38,063 nt of DNA from positions 1 through 38,063 of the IMG/VR virus record IMGVR_UViG_3300034101_000738. One strand, given 5' to 3'. Position 1 is the stretch's first letter, and every line of letters starts with the position of its first letter. Shown piece after piece: positions 1-6,222 of the stretch. A program made the translations under genes and the position numbers. A model generated the notes under the pieces. The model saw nothing but the letters and a program-made list of their open reading frames with translations, was not told where the DNA came from and searched no databases. Origin of the DNA: a virus.

Positions 1-197
1 GTCGTTCCAAGCCATAGAGCCTGAACAGTCCACGACTATGACCGCGCCAAGAGCACGAGTCTTACGGGTGAAGATACGCCGCTCAGGGTCGGTGACCATA
101 CGCTCCACATAGCGTGGGTGCTTGCCCTCCGCTACACGGACGGTGCGCCTACCCATACGCCCACGATGCGTGACGTCACGCGGAGGCTTAGCCACAT
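1..197. repeat. Terminal overlap of a circular assembly, left copy
   Basis: Identical to 37867-38063 except at position 70 (g here, a at 37936). The repeat lies inside the coding sequence of the VWA protein, whose frame continues without a break from one end of the window into the other. It is therefore best read as assembly overlap of a circular or circularly permuted genome of 37,866 bp, not as a physical duplication. The single difference falls in the third base of a Phe codon (TTC versus TTT), so it is silent and may reflect strain variation. Confidence 0.95.
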
Positions 198-999
198 AGA
201 GTGGAAACCAGCCTTCGCTGAGACCCATATCGGGAACGCCAGTTGCTGGCTTATGCGTATATTCGTTGCTGCGCTTAGGCTGACCCTGTCGTGCTTTACT
301 ATTAGACTTACTGGACAACTCGTCAGAGTCTCGCTCTATGAGTCTGGCAAGGTCACGGTAACGCCTAAGCCCGTCACGTCGTTCCCAGTCACGCTTAGAG
401 TTCACACGCTCATAGCGACTGACGTGAGACCACGTAGATGGATTGTCGATGTCTACGCAATCACGGATTCTACCGCCACGGCTAGCGAACAGGGATAGGA
501 TATCCGTATCCGTGATGCCAGCCAAGACCGTGCTGAACGCTTCGGTATGAACAAGGCTGAATATCCGTGCTGCCAAGTCAGGTGAAAACGCGCCAGCATT
601 GACCATAGCCACAAGGTTAGAAACTTGTAGCGTGTCCGTAGTCGGGTCATCGGCATACACCTTGCGGAATACGCCATTGGCAACGACACGGATAGCCGCA
701 TCCAGCGAGGACTTACGCACCTTCCAACGCTTAGCGAGGGTCGTGGTCTTCGGCAGTCCGTAGCGTGAGAGCACGAGCGCATAGCGACGAAGCCTACGCC
801 CGATCTCACTCTCCGAACGCGAAGCCGCAACCTTATGCTTAGCGTCTGGCGTGGTACTGAACTCCACCGTGGTTTCGTCGTAGGACAGGCTTTCTGTCCT
901 GTGGTCGTAGGCGTTGTGCGTTCCGTGCCTTTCGCCTAGGGCTTCGGGAAGGACAGACTTGCGTCTGCCCTTCCCGACCCCTTGTGATGGGGTTCTCAT
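1..999 (-). CDS. VWA-domain (CobT-like) protein, N-terminal 333 of 458 residues; continues at 37866
   Basis: The reading frame opens with ATG at 999, five bases after the ATPase stop codon, and runs off the window start. It continues from 37866 to the stop at 37489, giving 458 residues. The first 270 residues are basic and helical-looking, with no family I recognise. The C-terminal part is a von Willebrand factor A domain with the MIDAS motif DCSGS at about residues 324-328 (position 30 and below). A MoxR-type ATPase followed by a VWA protein is a known pairing (RavA/ViaA, CobS/CobT, MoxR/VWA), in which the ATPase remodels a target that the VWA protein recruits through a bound metal. The target here is unknown. 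Calls that start near 195 or 830 miss the N-terminus. Role in the phage is inferred only. Confidence 0.85.
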   Translation of the reverse strand, partial: MRTPSQGVGKGRRKSVLPEALGERHGTHNAYDHRTESLSYDETTVEFSTTPDAKHKVAASRSESEIGRRLRRYALVLSRYGLPKTTTLAKRWKVRKSSLDAAIRVVANGVFRKVYADDPTTDTLQVSNLVAMVNAGAFSPDLAARIFSLVHTEAFSTVLAGITDTDILSLFASRGGRIRDCVDIDNPSTWSHVSRYERVNSKRDWERRDGLRRYRDLARLIERDSDELSSKSNSKARQGQPKRSNEYTHKPATGVPDMGLSEGWFPLYVAKPPRDVTHRGRMGRRTVRVAEGKHPRYVERMVTDPERRIFTRKTRALGAVIVVDCSGSMAWND

Positions 1000-1004
1000 C
1001 ATTG

Positions 1005-1706
1005 TTAGAAGCCCATTCCGACACGGAGAGCGACAGCATCGCCAAGTTCCTCGGTAAGGGTAGGCAGGCAGACCTGTACGGACTTGTCCAGATCCTCGCT
1101 CGCTTCGTAGACTCTTGCGAACTCTACGAACGACCGAAGGCTGTACCTGTCGGAGTAGTTACCGTGAGTCACCTTAGAGGCGAGGTCACGGAGATACTCA
1201 GGCAGAGAAGCGATCGCCTCAGGGTGGCTCTCGTTGATCTGAACCCTGACGACAAGCCGGTCAAGGATGGCAGGTGCCAGATCCTCAGGCTCACCGTTCA
1301 TAGTCGCAACCACCGAGAAGCCAGCGTGAGGCTTGACGATTTCGCCTGTGTATTCGTTCTGCCACTCTGACGAGTCAGAGGTGTCGATCAGAGCCATAAG
1401 CCTGCTCTCCACATCTGCGTTTACCCTGTTGATCTCGTCAACAACAAGCCGTGCGCCTTCACGCCAAGCCCTGATGCCGACACCCTCACGGAAACGCCAG
1501 ATGCCGTCGTCGCCCTGACGCATACCACCGATCAGGTCAATGTCCGTCATCTCCTGCGTACAGATAAGGCGGTAAGCCTTACTGCCGTTCAGGTGATAGT
1601 GAAGACCGTAGTAGGTCTTACCAGTACCAGGAGGACCATAGAAAAGCACCCTTCCCAGTCCGTTAGACAAGGCAAAGTCAGCCTTGTCCCATCCGTTGAG
1701 TTCCAT
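1005..1706 (-). CDS. MoxR/CobS-type AAA+ ATPase
   Basis: A 233-residue AAA+ ATPase. Walker A is GPPGTGKT at residues 24-31, Walker B is RLVVDE at 86-91, and sensor 1 is ATMN at 134-137. The segment PAILDRLVVRV after sensor 1 resembles the DRF-type region of MoxR proteins. It is short for the family (MoxR proteins usually exceed 300 residues), with little after the lid. The start ATG at 1706 follows the leader CGAAAGGA with an eight-base gap. The downstream gene begins five bases after its stop and encodes a VWA protein, the usual MoxR partner. Phage CobS-like ATPases are known, but their role is not settled. It likely acts as an ATP-driven remodelling chaperone together with the VWA protein. 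Confidence 0.9.
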   Translation of the reverse strand: MELNGWDKADFALSNGLGRVLFYGPPGTGKTYYGLHYHLNGSKAYRLICTQEMTDIDLIGGMRQGDDGIWRFREGVGIRAWREGARLVVDEINRVNADVESRLMALIDTSDSSEWQNEYTGEIVKPHAGFSVVATMNGEPEDLAPAILDRLVVRVQINESHPEAIASLPEYLRDLASKVTHGNYSDRYSLRSFVEFARVYEASEDLDKSVQVCLPTLTEELGDAVALRVGMGF

Positions 1707-1765
1707 CTTGCTTATCCTTTCGGTTGTTGGTTTGGTTGTTGCTTGCTACCGACGAAGCCTTGCGG

Positions 1766-1933
1766 CTACGCCAGATCCTTACGGCAGAGGTGCTTGCCAG
1801 CAATGGCGTCAGCCTCAGCGAACCTACGGTCGGCATAGCCAGCCAGCAGGTAGAACGCATACAGCGTCAGCGTGACCATCGCCATAGCGATCCCAGCGGA
1901 GCCGTCTGCGTACGGGTAGTAGTTGCCCTTCAT
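1766..1933 (-). CDS. Small single-span membrane protein, 55 aa
   Basis: ATG at 1933 follows the leader CCGAAAGGA with a five-base gap, a better start than the upstream in-frame codon at 1972. The 55-residue product has a short polar N-terminus, a hydrophobic stretch of about 20 residues (roughly 11-30, rich in Ala, Met, Leu and Tyr) and a charged C-terminus with Arg, Lys and Glu. One transmembrane helix is likely. No family recognised. It sits between a hairpin (1966-2005) and the ATPase gene and shares their leader motif, so it probably belongs to the same accessory module. Confidence 0.7.
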   Translation of the reverse strand: MKGNYYPYADGSAGIAMAMVTLTLYAFYLLAGYADRRFAEADAIAGKHLCRKDLA

Positions 1934-1965
1934 CGTTGTCCTTTCGGTAGTGGTTTGCTTGCTTG

Positions 1966-2005
1966 CCCCCACCGCTAGCCGAGGGGGTACGGCTAACGGT
2001 GGGGG
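1966..2005 (-). terminator. Strong hairpin between accessory genes
   Basis: Nine-base arms (cccccaccg at 1966-1974 with cggtggggg at 1997-2005), one mismatch, then five more pairs (1976-1980 with 1991-1995) and a ten-base loop. There is no clear run of T after it on the minus strand, so it may be an attenuator or RNA-stability element, not a simple intrinsic terminator. It lies between the gene ending at 2028 and the start at 1933. Confidence 0.6.
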
Positions 2006-2027
2006 ACATCTTGGATTCGGGTAGGGG

Positions 2028-2351
2028 TCAGTCGGCGTGGCGGTAGCCGAAAGCCGCGATGTAGGCTGACTTCATCTCTTCGGCAGTCACGAAACCCTGA
2101 GCGTGTAGGTAGCCCTTGTAAGCGATTCCGTAAGCCTTATGGAAATCGGCAGTAACATCTCTGCGAGCCATACAGCCCCAGCACTTACAGGTATGGCGAT
2201 GAACCCAAGCCCATTCGCTGACCCTAGAACGCCACTTACCGATGAAGTTGCCAGAACGGAAACGCTTAGGGAGAAACCCCGTAACGCTCCACGCCAGCCT
2301 AAGCAAACGCCCACCAATGAGGTGGGGCTTGCGTATATGCTGAACCTTCAT
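2028..2351 (-). CDS. Basic Cys-containing phage protein of unknown function
   Basis: A 107-residue protein starting at ATG 2351, seven bases after AAAGGA in the shared leader CCCGAAAGGA. The longer in-frame opening up to 2480 is Pro/Arg-rich and has no ribosome site, so I left it out. The product is rich in Arg, Lys and Trp. It carries a short cysteine cluster, HTCKCWGC, near residues 53-60 that could bind a metal. The C-terminal half looks helical. No family recognised. It is the first gene of the accessory unit after the repeat-box region at 2519-2601. Confidence 0.65.
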   Translation of the reverse strand: MKVQHIRKPHLIGGRLLRLAWSVTGFLPKRFRSGNFIGKWRSRVSEWAWVHRHTCKCWGCMARRDVTADFHKAYGIAYKGYLHAQGFVTAEEMKSAYIAAFGYRHAD

Positions 2352-2518
2352 TACGCTGTCCTTTCGGGTAGCCAGCCCTGTTGGGCTGGGCGGCGGCGGT
2401 CGCCGTTGCCCCCCGATCGTGCCAGATCGCCGGCACCCCGCGCAAGTCACCCGACCCAGCGTAAGAGGGCTTGCCAGCACTATGCCTAACGCTATGGCTA
2501 GTCGCGCGCCCCGCCCTC

Positions 2519-2602
2519 GGGGGGGTTGACGGCGGTAGCGGTAACAGTTACCTTCGCGCGTGCGTGCTCGATCACCCCCGGGGGGGTTGACGGCGGTAGC
2601 GC
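2519..2602 (-). promoter_or_regulatory. Duplicated 15-base box with palindrome upstream of the accessory unit
   Basis: Two exact copies of ttgacggcggtagcg (2526-2540 and 2587-2601, 61 bases apart), each preceded by a run of seven g. Next to the left copy is the perfect 13-base dyad ggtaacagttacc (2540-2552). A c/g-rich alternating tract (cgcgcgtgcgtgc) lies between the copies. The core recurs twice at 36611-36656 upstream of the second accessory unit. Position before the first gene of a unit suggests promoter or operator sites. I cannot place a convincing -10 hexamer. The rest of the gap 2352-2602 holds no gene that I can support. Confidence 0.6.
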
Positions 2603-2815
2603 TTACTTGTTGTTCTTCACCCTGTATTCTGCGTACTCTTTGGCGCGTGTCACAGCCTGCTCGTCAAGGCTGGATGCAAGGCCAATGGCAATGTTGGTAA
2701 TCATCGGCGACACGTGGTCGCTGGCCTTGACGGCAAGCACCAGCATTTCGATGAGCACGTTCTCAATGGTTTCTTTGTCCTTGTCGGACAGGATGTTGAC
2801 GTCGTTGCTACGCAT
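2603..2815 (-). CDS. Small acidic/helical phage protein, 70 aa
   Basis: ATG at 2815 follows a good ribosome site (GGAGG, nine bases upstream). The 70-residue product is mostly helical by appearance: an acidic N-terminal third (DKDKETIENV), a hydrophobic middle and a Lys/Arg-rich tail. No signal peptide or clear membrane span. It overlaps the preceding gene by eight bases, so translation is probably coupled. It is the last gene of the middle region before the repeat-box region. Function unknown. Confidence 0.75.
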   Translation of the reverse strand: MRSNDVNILSDKDKETIENVLIEMLVLAVKASDHVSPMITNIAIGLASSLDEQAVTRAKEYAEYRVKNNK

Positions 2816-3188
2816 TGACCCATTCCTCCTTCATTGTTGAGGGTTCTGTGGTGCCACCGCTGCACTTGCAACGGGACACTTGCCTGTATGTGATTCCATT
2901 CTCTTCGATTGGCTGGACATACACCCAACCGGAGAGGCACTTTCCGCAGCCGTCTTCGGGTTGCCTACTCAACTGCCATTGGCGTAGCACCGCTTTGACG
3001 CGTGCCAGGTTGGGGAACTTGGCGTCGTTCTGCAGCACGTTGAGGGCCAGGTGGCCGTCATGTTCGCTGGCATCGAGCAACGCATCCTCTTTGCACCAGG
3101 CTGCTTTGACAGTGTTCCTTGCGATCGAATCTGTGGGGAAATATCCGCACAGCCTGTCGACAAACAACTCGATGTGGGTGGGTGTCAT
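2808..3188 (-). CDS. Putative zinc-binding phage protein, possible replication accessory
   Basis: A 126-residue protein. The N-terminal 70 residues are helical and end with a segment reading FPNLARVKAVLRQW, which loosely resembles helicase-loader or inhibitor domains of other phages. The C-terminal part has CGKC at about residues 80-83 and CKC near 107-109, a plausible zinc-binding fold. The start ATG at 3188 overlaps the stop of the 30-residue microprotein gene in the form ATGA. The link to replication is a weak inference from this layout and the lack of other replication genes. What is firm is that it is a real coding region with potential metal ligands. Confidence 0.7.
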   Translation of the reverse strand: MTPTHIELFVDRLCGYFPTDSIARNTVKAAWCKEDALLDASEHDGHLALNVLQNDAKFPNLARVKAVLRQWQLSRQPEDGCGKCLSGWVYVQPIEENGITYRQVSRCKCSGGTTEPSTMKEEWVNA

Positions 3189-3277
3189 GTCAAACCTCCG
3201 ATTGAAATGTACACGGCAAGGGAAAGGACTGCAAGCACTGTCGCATAGATCAGTGTTGCTACCAGTTCATTCTCCAT
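3185..3277 (-). CDS. Single-span membrane microprotein, 30 aa
   Basis: Found by translating the gap. ATG at 3277 lies inside the end of the WhiB gene (11-base overlap) and the TGA stop at 3185-3187 overlaps the ATG of the next gene. The 30-residue product has an acidic N-terminus (MENE) and then an almost uninterrupted hydrophobic helix of about 22 residues. It looks like a single transmembrane peptide translated by coupling to WhiB. Function unknown. Confidence rests on the stop/start overlaps at both ends and the hydrophobic pattern. Confidence 0.6.
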   Translation of the reverse strand: MENELVATLIYATVLAVLSLAVYISIGGLT

Positions 3278-3581
3278 CTGCGTCGTCTCCATATTCGAAC
3301 TCGTGCCACGACTTCAAACCAAGGTGTGCCATCCGTTCGGGTGCGGTCATTCCACCCCACACGCCATGAGCCACACCGTTGACGAGTGCCCACTCCAAGC
3401 ACCTGTCTTTTACAGGGCAAGTGGCACAGATTGCTTTCGCCTTGTTGTGGATGACTGTTGGACTTCCGCCACGCGGGCAAAAGAAAAGGTCTGTCAGACC
3501 CTTGCAATCAGCGTGCTCCTGCCAAGAGAAGTCCTTGTCAGGAATGTCGAGAAGTTTCTCTAACTCCAGTAGTGCTGCCAT
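3267..3581 (-). CDS. whiB: WhiB-family transcriptional regulator
   Basis: A 104-residue WhiB-like protein. The four cluster ligands are Cys26, Cys52, Cys55 and Cys61 (the C-x2-C-x5-C pattern), and the typical GVWGG turn is at residues 73-77, followed by a basic helix. An extra Cys35 sits after DLFF where other members often have Pro. I chose ATG 3581 because a strong ribosome site (AAGGAGGAAC) lies just upstream. The alternative at 3638 would overlap the lysozyme gene and has a poor site. WhiB proteins are known as [4Fe-4S] regulators of actinobacteria and their phages that bind the main sigma factor, so this gene is the best host indicator in the window. Confidence 0.93.
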   Translation of the reverse strand: MAALLELEKLLDIPDKDFSWQEHADCKGLTDLFFCPRGGSPTVIHNKAKAICATCPVKDRCLEWALVNGVAHGVWGGMTAPERMAHLGLKSWHEFEYGDDADGE

Positions 3582-3613
3582 TCTGTTCCGTTCCTCCTTC
3601 GGTGTTGGCTTAC

Positions 3614-4156
3614 TTACTTTTCGGACTGTATCCGCCATGGGTCCCACCCTGCTATGTCGTAGAGCAACTTTCCTGCCCGTAGGTTGGTGAGCGGATCGAA
3701 CAACTGTTCTTGCGTGCACACACCCATGGTCTTGCACACCTTACCTACGTACTGTGGGTGATCCTCTTTCCAGTGGACGCCGTTGATTTGCAGCAGTCCA
3801 CTGTCGGACGGGTGCGACCAGGTCACCATCTTGATGGTGTTGCAGTTCTTGTCCACCCGGGAACCACCCATACGTCTTGGGCAGCCGCCTGATTCGCGGA
3901 GAATGATCTGACCCAACTGTTCCCATGTGTCCTTGGGCCAGCCAGCACGGGCTGCCAGTTCGGGAAGCCATGAGATGTTGCCATGACTGAACATGATCCC
4001 GTCGTAGAACGACGAGGATTCTGGACCTGTTCTCGGCGGGTATGAAGGGACGGGTGTAGATACCCCCTTCCCTGGTGCCGAAACCGATTCCGTCACGAAT
4101 GCGGTTCCAATCAGGCCCATCAAAGATACGGCAGCAAGCCGTAGGGCTACAAGCAT
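3614..4156 (-). CDS. Secreted lytic transglycosylase (SLT/lysozyme-like)
   Basis: A 180-residue protein. Residues 1-25 form a signal peptide or membrane anchor, followed by a Pro/Ser-rich linker and a lysozyme-fold domain. The catalytic motif is RESGG with Glu88, followed by SDSGLLQIN and ending in LRAGKLLYDIAGWDPW, all typical of SLT or Rpf-like domains. ATG 4156 is chosen for its strong ribosome site (GGGAGG). The GTG at 4255 has none. It sits next to whiB, far from the lysis cassette at 9730-10623, so it may serve peptidoglycan remodelling or entry more than final lysis. It would cleave the glycan strands outside the membrane. Confidence 0.85.
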   Translation of the reverse strand: MLVALRLAAVSLMGLIGTAFVTESVSAPGKGVSTPVPSYPPRTGPESSSFYDGIMFSHGNISWLPELAARAGWPKDTWEQLGQIILRESGGCPRRMGGSRVDKNCNTIKMVTWSHPSDSGLLQINGVHWKEDHPQYVGKVCKTMGVCTQEQLFDPLTNLRAGKLLYDIAGWDPWRIQSEK

Positions 4157-4188
4157 TTGGTTACCTCCCAGTGTAGTCCAAGGTGTCG

Positions 4189-4220
4189 CCCCCCGGGCCA
4201 AGCAATAACTGCCCGGGGGG
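4189..4220 (-). terminator. Perfect 10-bp hairpin before the transglycosylase gene
   Basis: Arms ccccccgggc (4189-4198) and gcccgggggg (4211-4220) pair perfectly around a 12-base loop. It lies in the only gap of more than 100 bases in this part of the map, between the gene ending at 4269 and the start at 4156. No T-run follows on the minus strand. Likely an attenuator or partial terminator that lowers or separates expression of the lysozyme/WhiB group. Confidence 0.6.
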
Positions 4221-4268
4221 ACAACCGCCCCACCAAGAAAGGTAAAGGTGGGCACCTTGGTGCGGTCG

Positions 4269-4724
4269 TTACGTCTCGTTCTCTAAGAGAATGCTAGCGA
4301 GTTCTGCGAACTCTTCCAAGTCCATCAGAACTATTCCTCGATTTGTTCCGTCGGGCATGGCCACCATCACAAACGGACGAATGTCGCCAGACGCCCGAGC
4401 AGCGTCCGACTGTGCCTTGGCGTCGTCGAAGCGGGTGCGAATCGGACCAACCTGAGCGCCTGCCTTGATCTCGGTACGAAAAGCGCCACCCCAGTTCTCC
4501 TCGTGACGCGTAAGGTAACCACCCAACCCAAGTTTCTTACGGGCTCGACGAGCCTTAGCGTCCCCTTTCGCCCGGTTCCTTTTGCCACGAGCCGCAGGGT
4601 CACCGCAACCTCGAACGCGACGCTTACCGTCACGGCCTGGTTTTCCGAGGAGTCCAAATGCGGGGCAATGGTCCAGGTTGCATTTGTCCCTGTTTCCTTC
4701 ACAGTCACCTTTCCTTTCGTCCAT
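4269..4724 (-). CDS. Basic phage protein with possible PD-(D/E)XK (Holliday-junction-resolvase-like) core
   Basis: A 151-residue protein of a type common in actinophages. A Cys-containing N-terminus (residues 7-40) is followed by a very basic segment full of Lys and Arg, then GGYLTRHEENWGG and a segment ending RTEIKAG. The E-x-K pattern after an acidic region resembles the active site of PD-(D/E)XK nucleases such as archaeal-type Hjc, but I cannot confirm the fold by eye. ATG 4724 overlaps the upstream TAA (TAATG). Its place among recombination genes fits a DNA-processing enzyme. Treat the nuclease call as inference. Confidence 0.7.
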   Translation of the reverse strand: MDERKGDCEGNRDKCNLDHCPAFGLLGKPGRDGKRRVRGCGDPAARGKRNRAKGDAKARRARKKLGLGGYLTRHEENWGGAFRTEIKAGAQVGPIRTRFDDAKAQSDAARASGDIRPFVMVAMPDGTNRGIVLMDLEEFAELASILLENET

Positions 4725-5641
4725 TATTCAACCTGCCCGTCGAAGAGAGACTCTTGCCGGTATTCACAACTGGAGCAGAGCGGACCGCTTTTTAGATCTG
4801 CGTCCGTCAAATCCACGGCTGTGCCCCATCCCCACTTGCACAACTTGGGTGGGTGCAACCCGATGGCAGTTACCTCTTCTTCTAGTTTACGGATTTCATT
4901 GGCTACTTCCGGAAAGAACGCTTCGATTTCCTCGAACTCACCTTTGTGCGCAAACGCTCCACACAGGCATTCGCCGGACATGTGTATCAGATCGGATACC
5001 TCGTTGCGGGGCACATCACCAGCCCAATCCCGATAGGTGTTCAGGTCTGTTTTCGTCCAGTTCACCAGCGGGCTGACCCACACGACCGATCCGACACGGT
5101 TCAACTCCGGCACGTTTGTTCGCCGGGCAGACTCTGTACGTCGGCGACCGGCAAGAAACACGACGCGCTCCTGGTACGGATTGCTGATTATTCGACGCTG
5201 TGCTTGCCGCAAACAACGTTCTTTCAACCGCTGGTACATTTTCCAATGCATACCAGGACCGGGAAATCCGTCCTTCAATACGAGATCCCTGTAGGTGGAG
5301 CCTTTCGGTGGGAAAAACTCTAGTAGTGGAAGACCCCAGTTCTTGCAGGTGTCCCTAACAAACTGACGAGTCTGTTCGATTCCTATGGTTGTGTTTGCGT
5401 GCACCGCATAATCGGCGCGTTCTTTGAACATGTGCGCCATGCACGTGGAGTCATTGCCACCAGAGTAGAGGATGCAGATTCCTGCAACCTTTCGTTTTTC
5501 TCTGACCACCATTTCGTCAATGCCTTCGTCAAGTATTTGATGCGCTTCTTTCAGAAGTTCATGCATACGTTCGATGCGGAGACCCGCGTCAAGTTGCATG
5601 ACGCGAGCCTCCGGCATTGCGAGCCTGGATAGATCAACCAT
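4724..5641 (-). CDS. PAPS-reductase-family protein (DndC/CysH-like)
   Basis: A 305-residue protein with the PP-loop motif SGGNDST at residues 60-66, the ATP or PAPS-binding signature of the adenine nucleotide alpha-hydrolase fold. Cysteines near the C-terminus (GECLCG, then a lone Cys in LCKWGWG, then CSSCEYR) could bind a [4Fe-4S] cluster. The family is frequent in actinophages, and its role there is not established. Proposals include sulfur assimilation for the host and nucleic-acid modification. None of the other Dnd phosphorothioation genes is present, which argues against a complete modification pathway. ATG 5641 overlaps the upstream stop by eight bases. Confidence 0.88.
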   Translation of the reverse strand: MVDLSRLAMPEARVMQLDAGLRIERMHELLKEAHQILDEGIDEMVVREKRKVAGICILYSGGNDSTCMAHMFKERADYAVHANTTIGIEQTRQFVRDTCKNWGLPLLEFFPPKGSTYRDLVLKDGFPGPGMHWKMYQRLKERCLRQAQRRIISNPYQERVVFLAGRRRTESARRTNVPELNRVGSVVWVSPLVNWTKTDLNTYRDWAGDVPRNEVSDLIHMSGECLCGAFAHKGEFEEIEAFFPEVANEIRKLEEEVTAIGLHPPKLCKWGWGTAVDLTDADLKSGPLCSSCEYRQESLFDGQVE

Positions 5642-5957
5642 TTTTGCTCTCTTCGTTCCACTCCGCAGTCATGGTGGAGTTGGCCTTGATGTCAACCACC
5701 AGTTCAAGGCATCCGAGATATCCGGCTGCGTCGACAGCAGAGTCACGGTGGAACTTGCCTTGTGCCAGGTTGGTCCTAAGTCTTGCGAACTTTACGGACA
5801 CCATGAACAGGAGCGCCTGCTCCAACGTCAACTGGACGCCGGTCAACGCCTTGAAGATCTCGATGACCTTCGAGTAGTCGTCGTATGGATGGGAATATGT
5901 TGCCTGCCTTGGGCCGGTGATCAGTCGCTGCGCTTCTTGAAGGATGCTCTCTTTCAT
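5634..5957 (-). CDS. DUF6378-like phage protein
   Basis: A 107-residue protein. The segment that begins ILQEAQRLITGPR and continues through a Ser-His-Pro-Tyr turn, then LEQALLFMVSVKFARL, matches my memory of DUF6378, a helical domain widespread in phages and possibly distantly related to MazG-like helical proteins. ATG 5957 overlaps the stop of the membrane microprotein before it (TAATG). The longer opening to 6104 is only a shadow of the two small genes there. Function unknown. Confidence 0.78.
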   Translation of the reverse strand: MKESILQEAQRLITGPRQATYSHPYDDYSKVIEIFKALTGVQLTLEQALLFMVSVKFARLRTNLAQGKFHRDSAVDAAGYLGCLELVVDIKANSTMTAEWNEESKNG

Positions 5958-6058
5958 TAGAAGAGCGTCCCCAAGAAGAACATGGCGATCATGCCGAGCA
6001 CGATCCCACAGATGACGCCACCCAACCATGCGTGGATAAGCATGTCGTTCTCTGTCAT
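5957..6058 (-). CDS. Single-span membrane microprotein, 33 aa
   Basis: Found by translating the gap between 5957 and 6222. ATG 6058 overlaps the TGA of the ribbon-helix-helix gene (ATGA) and its own TAA overlaps the ATG of the DUF6378-like gene (TAATG). The 33-residue product has a polar N-terminus (MTENDM) and a long hydrophobic helix rich in Gly, Val, Ile, Met and Phe. One transmembrane span is likely. It resembles the 30- and 24-residue microproteins elsewhere in this genome in size and coupling, though not in sequence. Function unknown. Confidence 0.62.
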   Translation of the reverse strand: MTENDMLIHAWLGGVICGIVLGMIAMFFLGTLF

Positions 6059-6222
6059 GACGAGTAGTACCCGTTATCGGCAAGGCCATCTTCGATCCAC
6101 TCACGGATCACGATGGACCTGGTCTTCTTCCGATCCTTCGCATACTTGCCAAGGTTCTTCAGCAAGGATGTCGGGATGCGGACGGTGATGACCGTCATCG
6201 GGGGAAGTTTTGGTGTGGCCAT
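6055..6222 (-). CDS. Ribbon-helix-helix DNA-binding protein, 55 aa
   Basis: Found by hand. ATG 6222 overlaps the TAA of the gene before it. The 55 residues start with a short beta-strand-like segment VITVRIP, followed by two helices: TSLLKNLGKYAKD, then RSIVIREWIEDGLAD after a basic turn KDRKKTR. This is the layout of Arc/CopG-type repressors, which bind operators as dimers through the strand. It is probably an autoregulator or a regulator of phage genes. The palindrome at 7860-7877, 1.6 kb upstream in the same operon, is one possible site. Confidence 0.75.
   Translation of the reverse strand: MATPKLPPMTVITVRIPTSLLKNLGKYAKDRKKTRSIVIREWIEDGLADNGYYSS

Noticed and set aside
1-197. The 197-base repeat as physical terminal repeats or integration sites
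   Set aside because: The repeat falls inside one continuous gene and restores its frame when merged. No integrase or tRNA is seen, so assembly overlap is simpler.
118-498. Plus-strand ORF over the VWA gene, and similar long plus-strand ORFs (14033-14935, 18479-19438, 23371-24396, 29247-30080)
   Set aside because: All lie opposite well-supported minus-strand genes, have unnatural composition (many Arg, His and Val), and lack family signals. They are shadows of codon bias.
453-1045. Minus-strand ORFs at 453-830 and 839-1045
   Set aside because: They are out of frame with the VWA gene, which is open from ATG 999 through the window start and on to 37489.
3582-3638. Longer start for WhiB at 3638
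   Set aside because: It would overlap the transglycosylase gene by 25 bases and has a poor ribosome site, while ATG 3581 has AAGGAGGAAC upstream.
4724-5641. PAPS-reductase-like gene as part of a phosphorothioation (Dnd/Ssp) system
   Set aside because: None of the other Dnd or Ssp proteins is encoded in this complete genome.
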